Source of the DNA: an uncultured Clostridia bacterium
Lineage (GTDB): Bacteria > Bacillota > Clostridia > Christensenellales > Borkfalkiaceae
Length of the DNA: 6,632 nt
Assembly: GCA_947176445.1 (NCBI GenBank)
Contig: CAMWQK010000048.1
Location: 1 to 6,632, forward strand
Direction of reading: 5' to 3'
The notes beneath the pieces were generated by a model. That model was not told the origin of the DNA and made no database searches. It was given only the letters and a program-made list of their open reading frames with translations. Of the stretch, positions 1 to 5,402 are shown in pieces; the stretch's first letter is position 1, and every line of letters begins with the position of its first letter. Made by a program: the position numbers and the translations under genes.

Positions 1-213
1 CTCTGCGGCGGCGCGCTCGTCTGCTACTATGTCGCCTGGATCTGTCTCTTTTGTGCAGCTGTGAATGCGGCAGTCTATCTCGCACTTGCGATTTTCCCGT
101 GTGTGGCGTTTCTCGTCTTCGAAGTCGAGCGCAGGAACTTCTTCGCACTTGTCCCGACGGCGGTGTTTTCCATTTTGCACCTTATTTCAAGCTGTATCGC
201 ATATTTGGCATAA
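1..213 (+). CDS. C-terminal part of a hydrophobic, probably membrane, protein of unknown function (5' end outside window)
   Basis: Frame 1 is open from the first base to a TAA at 211-213, giving 70 residues of the C-terminus of a longer protein. The composition is strongly hydrophobic. Stretches at about residues 5-20, 22-41 and 50-69 are rich in Leu, Val, Ala, Phe, Ile and Cys, and a short charged turn (E-V-E-R-R) lies near residues 43-47. This pattern suggests two or three transmembrane helices joined by short loops. A strong hairpin terminator begins 12 bases after the stop, which supports a genuine gene end here. I do not recognise the family, and no motif points to a function. In many Bacillota the gene before ylxM-ffh is ftsY, but this fragment does not resemble the FtsY GTPase end. 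It is moderately certain as a coding region, with unknown role. Confidence 0.6.
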   Translation, partial: LCGGALVCYYVAWICLFCAAVNAAVYLALAIFPCVAFLVFEVERRNFFALVPTAVFSILHLISSCIAYLA

Positions 214-224
214 AAATTTATCAT

Positions 225-260
225 CCGTCAAGTAAAATTGCTTGACGGCTTTCTTTTTTT
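225..260 (+). terminator. Intrinsic terminator of the upstream membrane-protein gene, overlapping the ylxM promoter
   Basis: CCGTCAAG (225-232) pairs perfectly with CTTGACGG (241-248) around an 8-base loop, which a T-G wobble can shorten to 6. A run of mostly T follows (250-260). The position 12 bases after the stop at 211-213 fits a Rho-independent terminator. The 3' arm contains the -35 hexamer of the next promoter, and the T-run forms that promoter's spacer. Confidence 0.8.
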
Positions 261-270
261 GTGTTATACT
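242..270 (+). promoter_or_regulatory. Sigma-A type promoter for the ylxM-ffh-rpsP-khpA unit
   Basis: A -35 box TTGACG (242-247) and a -10 box TATACT (265-270) are separated by exactly 17 bases. Each differs from consensus at one position. Transcription would start near 277, leaving a leader of about 30 bases before the ylxM ATG at 307. No comparable promoter is visible further downstream in the four-gene unit. Confidence 0.8.
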
Positions 271-296
271 GCGTGGGTAAAGCGAAACTACTTGAC

Positions 297-302
297 GGGG
301 TG
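297..302 (+). promoter_or_regulatory. Ribosome binding site that sets the ylxM start at 307
   Basis: GGGGTG lies 4 bases before the ATG at 307. The frame remains open upstream to a TTG at 238, but that codon lies upstream of the predicted transcription start and inside the terminator loop, so 307 is the realistic start. The site overlaps the second direct copy of CTTGACGG (291-298). Confidence 0.55.
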
Positions 303-306
303 CGAT

Positions 307-705
307 ATGCAGGATCTGCACTTTTTGCGGCTGTGGGATCTCTACAACGGACTGTTGACGGATACCCAGCGCGAGATCACCAACCTCTATTTCAACTGCG
401 ATCTGTCGCTTGCGGAGATCGCCGAGGGGAAGGGGGTCTCCAAGCAGAGCGTCTCCGATTGCTTGAACAAGTGCCGCAAGCAGCTCGAAGAGTACGAAGA
501 GAAGCTGCATTTTTTGAGGACGCTTGCGGAAATCAACCTCGAAAGTTCCTTTCAGTTAACCGACATTTCGAGATGGGCGGAGCGCGTCAAGGCGAAAAAC
601 CCGTCGCTTGGCGGTGAGATCGCAGGTTTGGAAGAGATCATAAACCGCGACTATACAGAGGAAGTACAGAAGGCAATCAAAGAAAACGCGGAACTACTCT
701 TATAA
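307..705 (+). CDS. ylxM: YlxM family (UPF0122) helix-turn-helix protein, SRP-associated
   Basis: This gene encodes a small DNA-binding-like protein of 132 residues that in Gram-positive bacteria is almost always encoded beside ffh. In some species it is reported to bind and modulate the signal recognition particle. The region from about residue 16 to 70 looks like sigma-factor region 4: L-L-T-D-T-Q-R-E at 16-23, then L-S-L-A-E-I-A (33-39) and V-S-K-Q-S-V (44-49) as the two helices of the helix-turn-helix. A charged E/K-rich helix follows. The C-terminal 60 residues are less conserved and make the protein somewhat longer than the usual ~110. The start at 307 is supported by the promoter and ribosome binding site. 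The stop is 12 bases before ffh, so the two genes are co-transcribed and probably translationally linked. The family assignment rests on the helix-turn-helix pattern and the ffh neighbourhood together. Confidence 0.9.
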   Translation: MQDLHFLRLWDLYNGLLTDTQREITNLYFNCDLSLAEIAEGKGVSKQSVSDCLNKCRKQLEEYEEKLHFLRTLAEINLESSFQLTDISRWAERVKAKNPSLGGEIAGLEEIINRDYTEEVQKAIKENAELLL

Positions 706-717
706 GGGGAATGAAAT

Positions 718-2037
718 ATGGCATTGTTCGGATCGCTGTCCGAGAGGCTCAATCACATATTTTCCAAGCTGACCAAGCGCGGTAAACTCACCGAGCTCGA
801 GATCCGCACGGCAATGCGCGAAGTGCGTATTGCGCTCCTCGAAGCGGACGTCAATATCAAAGTTGCCAAGCAGTTCATTGCCGAAGTTTCGGAGAAGGCG
901 GTGGGGCAGGAAGTGCTCGAATCGCTCAATCCCGCCCAGCAGGTCATCAAGATCGTAAACGACGAGCTGATCGCGCTCATGGGCTCGGGGAACGCCAAAC
1001 TCGAAGTATCGTCCAAGCCCCCCACAGTCATTCTGATGTGCGGACTGCAAGGCGCGGGAAAGACGACGCTCTGCGGCAAGCTCGCAATGCAGCTCAAAAA
1101 GCAGGGCAAGCGTCCGCTCCTCGTTGCGTGCGATATCTACCGCCCTGCGGCGATCGACCAGTTGAAAGTCGTCGGTCAGCGTGCGGGAACGGAAGTGTTC
1201 GAAAAGGGCACGCAGGCACCGCCCAAAACCGCAAAACAGGCGGTTGAATATGCAAATAAGATGGGGTACGATACCGTCGTTATAGATACTGCGGGTCGGC
1301 TTCATATCGACGATAAGCTCATGCAGGAGCTGGAAGAGATCAAAAAGGCGGTTGACGTGACGGAGATTCTGCTCACGGTCGACGCGATGACGGGGCAAGA
1401 CGCAGTCAACGTGGCGCAGACGTTCAATGATCGGCTGAACGTGACGGGCGTCATCCTCACCAAGCTCGACGGCGATACGCGCGGCGGCGCGTGCCTCTCC
1501 ATCAAGGCGGTCACGGGCAAACCCATCAAGTTCATCGGCGTGGGAGAAAAGCTCACCGATCTCGAGCCGTTCTATCCCGACCGTATGGCGTCCCGAATTT
1601 TGGGCATGGGCGACGTTCTGTCCCTCATCGAGAAGGCGCAGGAGGCGGTCTCCGAGGCGCAGGTCAAGGAGATGGAGCGCAAGATGCGCGAAAGCAGCTT
1701 TACGCTCACCGATTATCTGACGCAGTTCGAGACATTAAAGAAGATGGGCGGCGCGTCCGCGCTCATGAGCATGCTCCCCGGCGCGGGAAAGCTCAAACTC
1801 AAAGACGACGACGTAGACGAGAAGCGTATCGAGCGGATCAAGGCGATTATTCTCTCCATGACGCCGCGCGAGCGGGAAAACCCGCAGATCATCAACTCCT
1901 CGCGCAAGCGTAGAATTGCACTCGGTTCGGGCACGTCGGTGCAGGATATCAACCAGCTGTTGAAGCAGTTCGAGCAGACAAAACAGCTCATGAAACAGCT
2001 GAAAGGTGGAAAGGGAAAAAAGAGGCTCCCTTTCTAA
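718..2037 (+). CDS. ffh: Signal recognition particle protein Ffh (SRP54 GTPase)
   Basis: Ffh is the protein subunit of the bacterial signal recognition particle. It binds signal sequences on nascent chains and, through paired GTP hydrolysis with FtsY, delivers ribosomes to the Sec translocon. The 439 residues show the full NG-M architecture: a helical N domain (about 1-90), a GTPase domain (about 100-295) and a methionine-containing M domain (about 325-430). The GTPase motifs are all intact: P-loop G-L-Q-G-A-G-K-T-T (109-117), D-I-Y-R-P-A-A (139-145), D-T-A-G-R (190-194), T-K-L-D-G-D (248-253) and G-V-G-E-K (274-278). The M domain carries the SRP-RNA-binding segment S-S-R-K-R-R-I-A-L-G-S-G (394-405) and ends in a basic tail finishing L-P-F. 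AGGGGA (705-710) sits 7 bases before the ATG. The length is normal and no lesion is seen. It is the second gene of the ylxM unit. Confidence 0.98.
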   Translation: MALFGSLSERLNHIFSKLTKRGKLTELEIRTAMREVRIALLEADVNIKVAKQFIAEVSEKAVGQEVLESLNPAQQVIKIVNDELIALMGSGNAKLEVSSKPPTVILMCGLQGAGKTTLCGKLAMQLKKQGKRPLLVACDIYRPAAIDQLKVVGQRAGTEVFEKGTQAPPKTAKQAVEYANKMGYDTVVIDTAGRLHIDDKLMQELEEIKKAVDVTEILLTVDAMTGQDAVNVAQTFNDRLNVTGVILTKLDGDTRGGACLSIKAVTGKPIKFIGVGEKLTDLEPFYPDRMASRILGMGDVLSLIEKAQEAVSEAQVKEMERKMRESSFTLTDYLTQFETLKKMGGASALMSMLPGAGKLKLKDDDVDEKRIERIKAIILSMTPRERENPQIINSSRKRRIALGSGTSVQDINQLLKQFEQTKQLMKQLKGGKGKKRLPF

Positions 2038-2104
2038 AAAATTCGGATATATGCCGATAAGGCGTATCAAATAGAGAGTAAAAAATTTTTGGAGGAATAA
2101 CACT

Positions 2105-2395
2105 ATGGTAAAAATGAGACTTGTGAGAATGGGCGACAAGAAGTCCCCTGTGTATCGCATCGTAGTCGTTGACGCGCGCAAGGCAGCAACGGGTGAGTAC
2201 ATCGAGAAGATCGGTTACTACGATCCCAAGACCGAGCCCGCAACGCTCACGGTCGACGTGGAGAAGGCGAAGGATTGGATCGCAAAGGGCGTTCAGCCGA
2301 CCGAGACGGTGAAGAACCTGCTCGTAAAAGCAGGCGCGCTTGAAAAGTCCGCAAAACTCAGCCCCGCTAAGACCAAGACGAAAAAGAAGAAGTAA
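2105..2395 (+). CDS. rpsP: 30S ribosomal protein S16
   Basis: S16 is a primary 30S assembly protein that binds the 5' domain of 16S rRNA. The 96 residues begin with the family signature: a V-K-M-R-L-V-R-M-G start, then K-K-S-P-V-Y-R-I-V-V-V-D-A-R (12-25), followed by G-Y-Y-D-P (37-41) and a segment with the family's usual W-I-x-x-G-x-x-P-T pattern (58-66). The C-terminus is a lysine-rich tail (A-K-T-K-T-K-K-K-K) typical of the flexible end of this protein. An excellent GGAGGA (2091-2096) stands 8 bases before the ATG. The gene lies 67 bases after ffh with no terminator or convincing promoter between them, so it is probably read from the ylxM promoter. The ffh-rpsP neighbourhood is common in Bacillota. 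Confidence 0.98.
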   Translation: MVKMRLVRMGDKKSPVYRIVVVDARKAATGEYIEKIGYYDPKTEPATLTVDVEKAKDWIAKGVQPTETVKNLLVKAGALEKSAKLSPAKTKTKKKK

Positions 2396-2454
2396 TTAAA
2401 GCAATTCAGTAGCTCCTTTTTCCTCAAACACACCGTAATTTTAAGGAGAACAAA

Positions 2455-2703
2455 ATGTTAGATTTAATTAAGTATCTTGTAGAGCAGTTTGCAGAGGACC
2501 GTGCGAATATCGAGTATAAGGTGGAAGAGACGGACGACGCAATCAACGTCACCGTACTTCTCTCCGACTCGGATATGGGAAAGGTCATCGGCAAGCAGGG
2601 GAAGATCGCAAAGGCTTTGAGAACGCTCGTCCGCGCGGCAACGCCCAAGGATTCCAAGAAGTACAACGTGGAAATCAAAGAGCGCAGCGCAGAGCAGGAA
2701 TAA
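2455..2703 (+). CDS. khpA: KhpA-type KH-domain RNA-binding protein (YlqC family)
   Basis: This is a small single-KH-domain protein of 82 residues. In Gram-positive bacteria KhpA pairs with KhpB (Jag/EloR) to bind RNA and affects cell elongation and division. The N-terminus M-L-D-L-I-K-Y-L-V-E is typical of the family. The KH nucleic-acid-binding loop is seen as V-I-G-K-Q-G-K-I-A-K-A-L-R-T-L-V (44-59), with G-K-Q-G at 46-49 as the GxxG loop. The length matches the usual 75-85 residues. AAGGAG (2443-2448) lies 6 bases before the ATG. It follows rpsP by 59 bases with no terminator between them, the standard position in the rpsP-khpA-rimM-trmD arrangement. Here it is the last gene before a terminator. 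The annotation is secure for family; the role in this organism is inferred. Confidence 0.95.
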   Translation: MLDLIKYLVEQFAEDRANIEYKVEETDDAINVTVLLSDSDMGKVIGKQGKIAKALRTLVRAATPKDSKKYNVEIKERSAEQE

Positions 2704-2729
2704 AGTCCGATTGCATTTTAACGCATATG

Positions 2730-2757
2730 AAAAAGACGGCATATTGCCGTCTTTTTT
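2730..2757 (+). terminator. Intrinsic terminator of the ylxM-ffh-rpsP-khpA unit
   Basis: The GC-rich stem GACGGC (2735-2740) and GCCGTC (2746-2751) encloses a 5-base ATATT loop. It is flanked by an A-run (2730-2734) and a T-run (2752-2757), which extend the stem with A-T pairs. It lies 26 bases after the khpA stop. The flanking A and T runs mean it could act in both directions, backing up the gpmI terminator. Confidence 0.9.
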
Positions 2758-2767
2758 GTTATCGCAT

Positions 2768-2798
2768 AAAAAAAGTCGGGCGAAGTGCTTCGCCCGAC
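2768..2798 (-). terminator. Intrinsic terminator of gpmI
   Basis: GTCGGGCGAAG (2775-2785) and CTTCGCCCGAC (2788-2798) form a near-perfect 10- to 11-bp stem with a very small loop. On the minus strand it is followed by seven T (the A-run at 2768-2774). It starts 20 bases beyond the gpmI stop. A plus-strand T-run at 2803-2808 lies a few bases off the stem, so weak action in the other direction is possible. Confidence 0.9.
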
Positions 2799-2818
2799 AT
2801 ATGTTTTTTGAAACAGGG

Positions 2819-4375
2819 TTACTTTACAAGCAGCGTCTTGCCCGTCATCTCTGCGGGAGTGGGAATACCCATCACGTCGAGGAGCGTGGGCGCAAGATCG
2901 GCGAGCACGCCGTCCGTGCGGAGTTTGGCGTTCTTGTACTCATTCGAAACAAGCACGACGGGCACGGGGTTGGTGGTGTGCGCCGTGAAGGGCGAGCCGT
3001 CTGCCTCTAACAGTTTATCCGCGTTGCCGTGATCGGCAGTGAGGAGCGCGCTTCCGCCCATCGAGAGGATCTTATCCGTCACTTTCTTCACGCACTCGTC
3101 TACCGTATGTACGGCTTTGACCGCCGCGGGAATGACGCCCGTATGCCCGACCATGTCGCAGTTAGCGAAGTTCAAAATCATCACGTCGTATTCGCCCGAA
3201 TCAAGCTCGGAGAGAACGCGCTCGCACACTTCGGGAGCGGACATCTCCGGTTGCAGATCGTACGTCGCGACCTTGGGCGAATTGATGAGCACGCGCACTT
3301 CGTTCTTGTTGGGCTCTTCCACGCCGCCGTTGAAGAAGAAGGTGACGTGCGCATATTTCTCCGTCTCGGCAATGCGCAGCTGCTTTTTGCCGAGATTTGC
3401 GAGGTATTCGCCGAGTGTGTTGTCCATGCTCTGTTTGGGGAAGGCGATAAGAACGCCCTCGAATGCCGCGTCGTACACGGTGAAGCAGACGTATACGGGG
3501 TGCAAAAATCCCGTCTTGCGCTCGAACGCCGTACCCTTGGGTACAATAAATTCCTTCTGGGAGAAGGCGCGGGTGATCTGCCGTGCGCGGTCGGGGCGGA
3601 AGTTGAAGAATACGATGGAATCGCCCTCACCAACGAGAGCAACGGGCTTGCCGTTTTCCACAATGTTGGTGGGGAGAATGAACTCGTCGGTCACGCCCTC
3701 GTCGTACGACTTTTTCAGCGCGGCGACGGGATCGGTCGCCTGTACGCCCGTGCCGAGCGTGAGCATATCGTACGCCTTTTCCTCACGATCCCAGTTGTTG
3801 TCGCGGTCCATTGCGTAGTATCTGCCGCTAAGCGATGCGATCTTGCCGTAGCCAAGCTCTCTCATCTTCGCCTGCAACGCCTCCACAAAGGAAGCGCCCG
3901 AAGTGGGGGAGACGTCGCGCCCGTCCATAAAGCCGTGGACATAGGTCTCCTTTACGCCGTGCGCCTTTGCCATTTCGAGCAGGGCGTAGAGGTGGGTGAT
4001 ATGGCTATGTACGCCGCCGTCGGAGAGCAGTCCCCAGAGGTGGAGTTTTTTGTTGTTCTTGACCGCGTTGTCCATCGCGGCAAGCAGGGCGGGATTTTTG
4101 AAGAAGTCGCCGTCGTTGATCGCCTTGGTGATCTTGGTGAGATCCTGATAGACGATTCTGCCCGCGCCGATATTGAGGTGCCCGACCTCGGAGTTGCCCA
4201 TCTGTCCGTCGGGAAGTCCCACGGAGAGCCCGCTCGCGCCGAGCGTTGCGGAGGGGTAGTTTTTCCGAAGTTCGTTCACGTATTTGCTGCCGTCGATGGC
4301 GATGGCGTTGCCGTTTGCGTCGGGGTTGAGCCCGTAACCGTCCATAATGATGATTGCATAGGGGGTTTTCTTCAT
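2819..4375 (-). CDS. gpmI: 2,3-bisphosphoglycerate-independent phosphoglycerate mutase
   Basis: GpmI interconverts 3- and 2-phosphoglycerate in glycolysis by a two-metal (usually Mn2+) phosphoserine mechanism, without a bisphosphoglycerate cofactor. The 518 residues match the usual ~510. Likely metal and catalytic residues are present: D12 in I-I-M-D-G-Y-G, S62 in M-G-N-S-E-V-G-H, D407 and H411 in N-C-D-M-V-G-H, D448 and H449 in T-A-D-H-G-N, and H466. The substrate-binding set includes H123, D-G-R-D (151-154), R185, R191 and the R-P-D-R-A-R segment (260-265). I chose the ATG at 4375 because AGAGG sits 8 bases upstream and homologues begin with this lysine-rich lead into the first strand. The frame runs 29 codons further upstream, but those codons cover the promoter. 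It is separated from tpiA by a terminator and has its own promoter. It is convergent with khpA. Confidence 0.98.
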   Translation of the reverse strand: MKKTPYAIIIMDGYGLNPDANGNAIAIDGSKYVNELRKNYPSATLGASGLSVGLPDGQMGNSEVGHLNIGAGRIVYQDLTKITKAINDGDFFKNPALLAAMDNAVKNNKKLHLWGLLSDGGVHSHITHLYALLEMAKAHGVKETYVHGFMDGRDVSPTSGASFVEALQAKMRELGYGKIASLSGRYYAMDRDNNWDREEKAYDMLTLGTGVQATDPVAALKKSYDEGVTDEFILPTNIVENGKPVALVGEGDSIVFFNFRPDRARQITRAFSQKEFIVPKGTAFERKTGFLHPVYVCFTVYDAAFEGVLIAFPKQSMDNTLGEYLANLGKKQLRIAETEKYAHVTFFFNGGVEEPNKNEVRVLINSPKVATYDLQPEMSAPEVCERVLSELDSGEYDVMILNFANCDMVGHTGVIPAAVKAVHTVDECVKKVTDKILSMGGSALLTADHGNADKLLEADGSPFTAHTTNPVPVVLVSNEYKNAKLRTDGVLADLAPTLLDVMGIPTPAEMTGKTLLVK

Positions 4376-4383
4376 ATATGAGA

Positions 4384-4388
4384 CCTCT
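4384..4388 (-). promoter_or_regulatory. Ribosome binding site that sets the gpmI start
   Basis: On the minus strand AGAGG lies 8 bases before the ATG at 4375. This favours 4375 over the in-frame ATGs at 4393 and 4462; the latter lies upstream of the predicted transcription start. Confidence 0.65.
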
Positions 4389-4405
4389 GTCATTTTTTTT
4401 CTATT

Positions 4406-4434
4406 ATTATATACCCATTTTTTGCGTTTGGCAA
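4406..4434 (-). promoter_or_regulatory. Sigma-A type promoter of gpmI
   Basis: On the minus strand a -35 box TTGCCA (4429-4434) and a perfect -10 box TATAAT (4406-4411) are 17 bases apart. Transcription would begin near 4399, about 24 bases before the ATG. The promoter lies downstream of the tpiA terminator, so gpmI can be expressed independently. Confidence 0.8.
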
Positions 4435-4460
4435 GCAATGAAAGGGGATTTATTGCGTAC

Positions 4461-4490
4461 AAAAAAAGGATCGGACAAACTGTCCGATCC
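4461..4490 (-). terminator. Intrinsic terminator of tpiA
   Basis: GGATCGGACA (4468-4477) and TGTCCGATCC (4481-4490) form a perfect 10-bp stem with a 3-base loop. On the minus strand it is followed by seven T (A-run 4461-4467). It starts 11 bases after the tpiA stop. Confidence 0.92.
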
Positions 4491-4501
4491 CCTCATAAAA
4501 C

Positions 4502-5248
4502 TTATTTATCGAAGTTGACGATGGTTGCAAAGTCGGGAGCCTTCAGGGACGCGCCGCCGATGAGCCCGCCGTCGATCTCGGGCATTGCCATGAGCGCCTT
4601 GCAGTTGCCCGCGTTCATCGAGCCGCCGTACTGAATGCGTACCTTCTCCGCGCACTTGGGGCAGAATACTTCGCCGCACTTCTTGCGGATATAGCCGATC
4701 GTCTCGTTCGCCTGCTCGCTCGTTGCCGTCTTGCCCGTGCCGATTGCCCATACAGGCTCGTATGCGATGACGATCTTGGAGATATCGTCGATGCCTTTGA
4801 GACCGATCTCGATCTGGCGGTCGAGCACCGCCTCCGTCTTGCCCGTCTCGCGCTCTTCGAGGCTTTCGCCGATGCACACGATGGGAATAAGTCCCGCTTC
4901 GAGTGCGGCAAGGGTGCGCTTGTTCACCGTCTCGTCCGTCTCGCCGAAGTACTGGCGGCGTTCGCTGTGCCCGATGATGACGTACTTCACACCGTACTCT
5001 TTGAGCATGTTCGCGGAAATTTCGCCCGTGTACGCGCCTTTGATCTCAAAGTGCACGTTCTGTGCGCCGAGCTCGATGTTGCTGCCCTTGATCGCCTCCG
5101 CAACGGCGGGGATATCGATGGCGGGAACGCATACGACGACGTCGCAACTTGCGTCCTTCACGTTCGCTTTGAGCGCGTTGACAAGTGCAACGCCCTCGCT
5201 TGCGGTGTTGTTCATCTTCCAGTTTCCTGCAATAATCGGTTTACGCAT
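4502..5248 (-). CDS. tpiA: Triosephosphate isomerase
   Basis: TpiA interconverts dihydroxyacetone phosphate and glyceraldehyde 3-phosphate as a soluble dimeric (beta/alpha)8 barrel. The 248 residues are the normal length. The active site is complete: N9 and K11 in G-N-W-K-M-N, H94 in I-I-G-H-S-E-R-R, and the catalytic base E164 in A-Y-E-P-V-W-A-I-G-T-G, followed by flexible loop 6 (about 164-174). The phosphate-binding backbone is seen at Y-G-G-S (207-210) and G-G-A-S (231-234). AAGGAG (5257-5262) is 8 bases upstream of the ATG. One oddity is a cysteine cluster, C191-x4-C196-x2-C199, between loop 6 and the Y-G-G-S strand, with C216 just after it. The gene has its own promoter and terminator although it lies between pgk and gpmI. 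Confidence 0.98.
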   Translation of the reverse strand: MRKPIIAGNWKMNNTASEGVALVNALKANVKDASCDVVVCVPAIDIPAVAEAIKGSNIELGAQNVHFEIKGAYTGEISANMLKEYGVKYVIIGHSERRQYFGETDETVNKRTLAALEAGLIPIVCIGESLEERETGKTEAVLDRQIEIGLKGIDDISKIVIAYEPVWAIGTGKTATSEQANETIGYIRKKCGEVFCPKCAEKVRIQYGGSMNAGNCKALMAMPEIDGGLIGGASLKAPDFATIVNFDK

Positions 5249-5282
5249 AGGTAAAACTCCTTATAAATAATTTTATATTCGT

Positions 5283-5311
5283 ATTATACCACAAACATAT
5301 GCCGATTGCAA
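5283..5311 (-). promoter_or_regulatory. Sigma-A type promoter of tpiA
   Basis: On the minus strand a -35 box TTGCAA (5306-5311) and a perfect -10 box TATAAT (5283-5288) are 17 bases apart. The start point would be near 5276, giving a leader of about 28 bases that contains AAGGAG. No operator-like dyad is evident over it. Confidence 0.8.
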
Positions 5312-5350
5312 CGCAGGGCAGGAAAAAAATAAAAAATTTATTCGTCTATA

Positions 5351-5384
5351 AAAGCTGCCCGTCTGCACAAAAAGCAGACGGGCA
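5351..5384 (-). terminator. Intrinsic terminator of pgk
   Basis: TGCCCGTCTGC (5356-5366) and GCAGACGGGCA (5374-5384) form a perfect 11-bp stem with a 7-base A-rich loop. On the minus strand it is followed by a short T-run (CTTTTAT), with longer T-runs further on (about 5321-5339). The hairpin begins 18 bases after the pgk stop. Confidence 0.85.
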
Positions 5385-5402
5385 ATATCAGTTTTAAGGG
5401 GG

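Noticed and set aside
238..306. Extended start for ylxM at a TTG at 238
   Set aside because: The TTG lies inside the terminator loop and upstream of the predicted transcription start near 277; the extra 23 codons cover the promoter.
700..1398. Open frame of 232 codons on the minus strand opposite ffh
   Set aside because: It is antisense to the conserved N and GTPase domains of ffh, with arginine- and histidine-rich low-plausibility protein and no promoter or terminator in its direction.
2038..2104. A separate promoter before rpsP
   Set aside because: The gap is AT-rich, but no -35 and -10 pair near consensus with a 16-18 base spacer is visible; the short dyad at 2043-2057 has only 4 pairs and no T-run.
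3029..4381. Open frame of 450 codons on the plus strand opposite gpmI
   Set aside because: It lies entirely antisense to a complete, motif-verified gpmI, shows no recognisable domain and starts without a convincing ribosome binding site. The codon composition of gpmI keeps the opposite frame free of stops.
4652..4678. TpiA cysteine cluster as a full zinc-binding domain
   Set aside because: Only three cysteines are closely spaced and no second CxxC pair is present. It is kept as an observation, not as a domain call.
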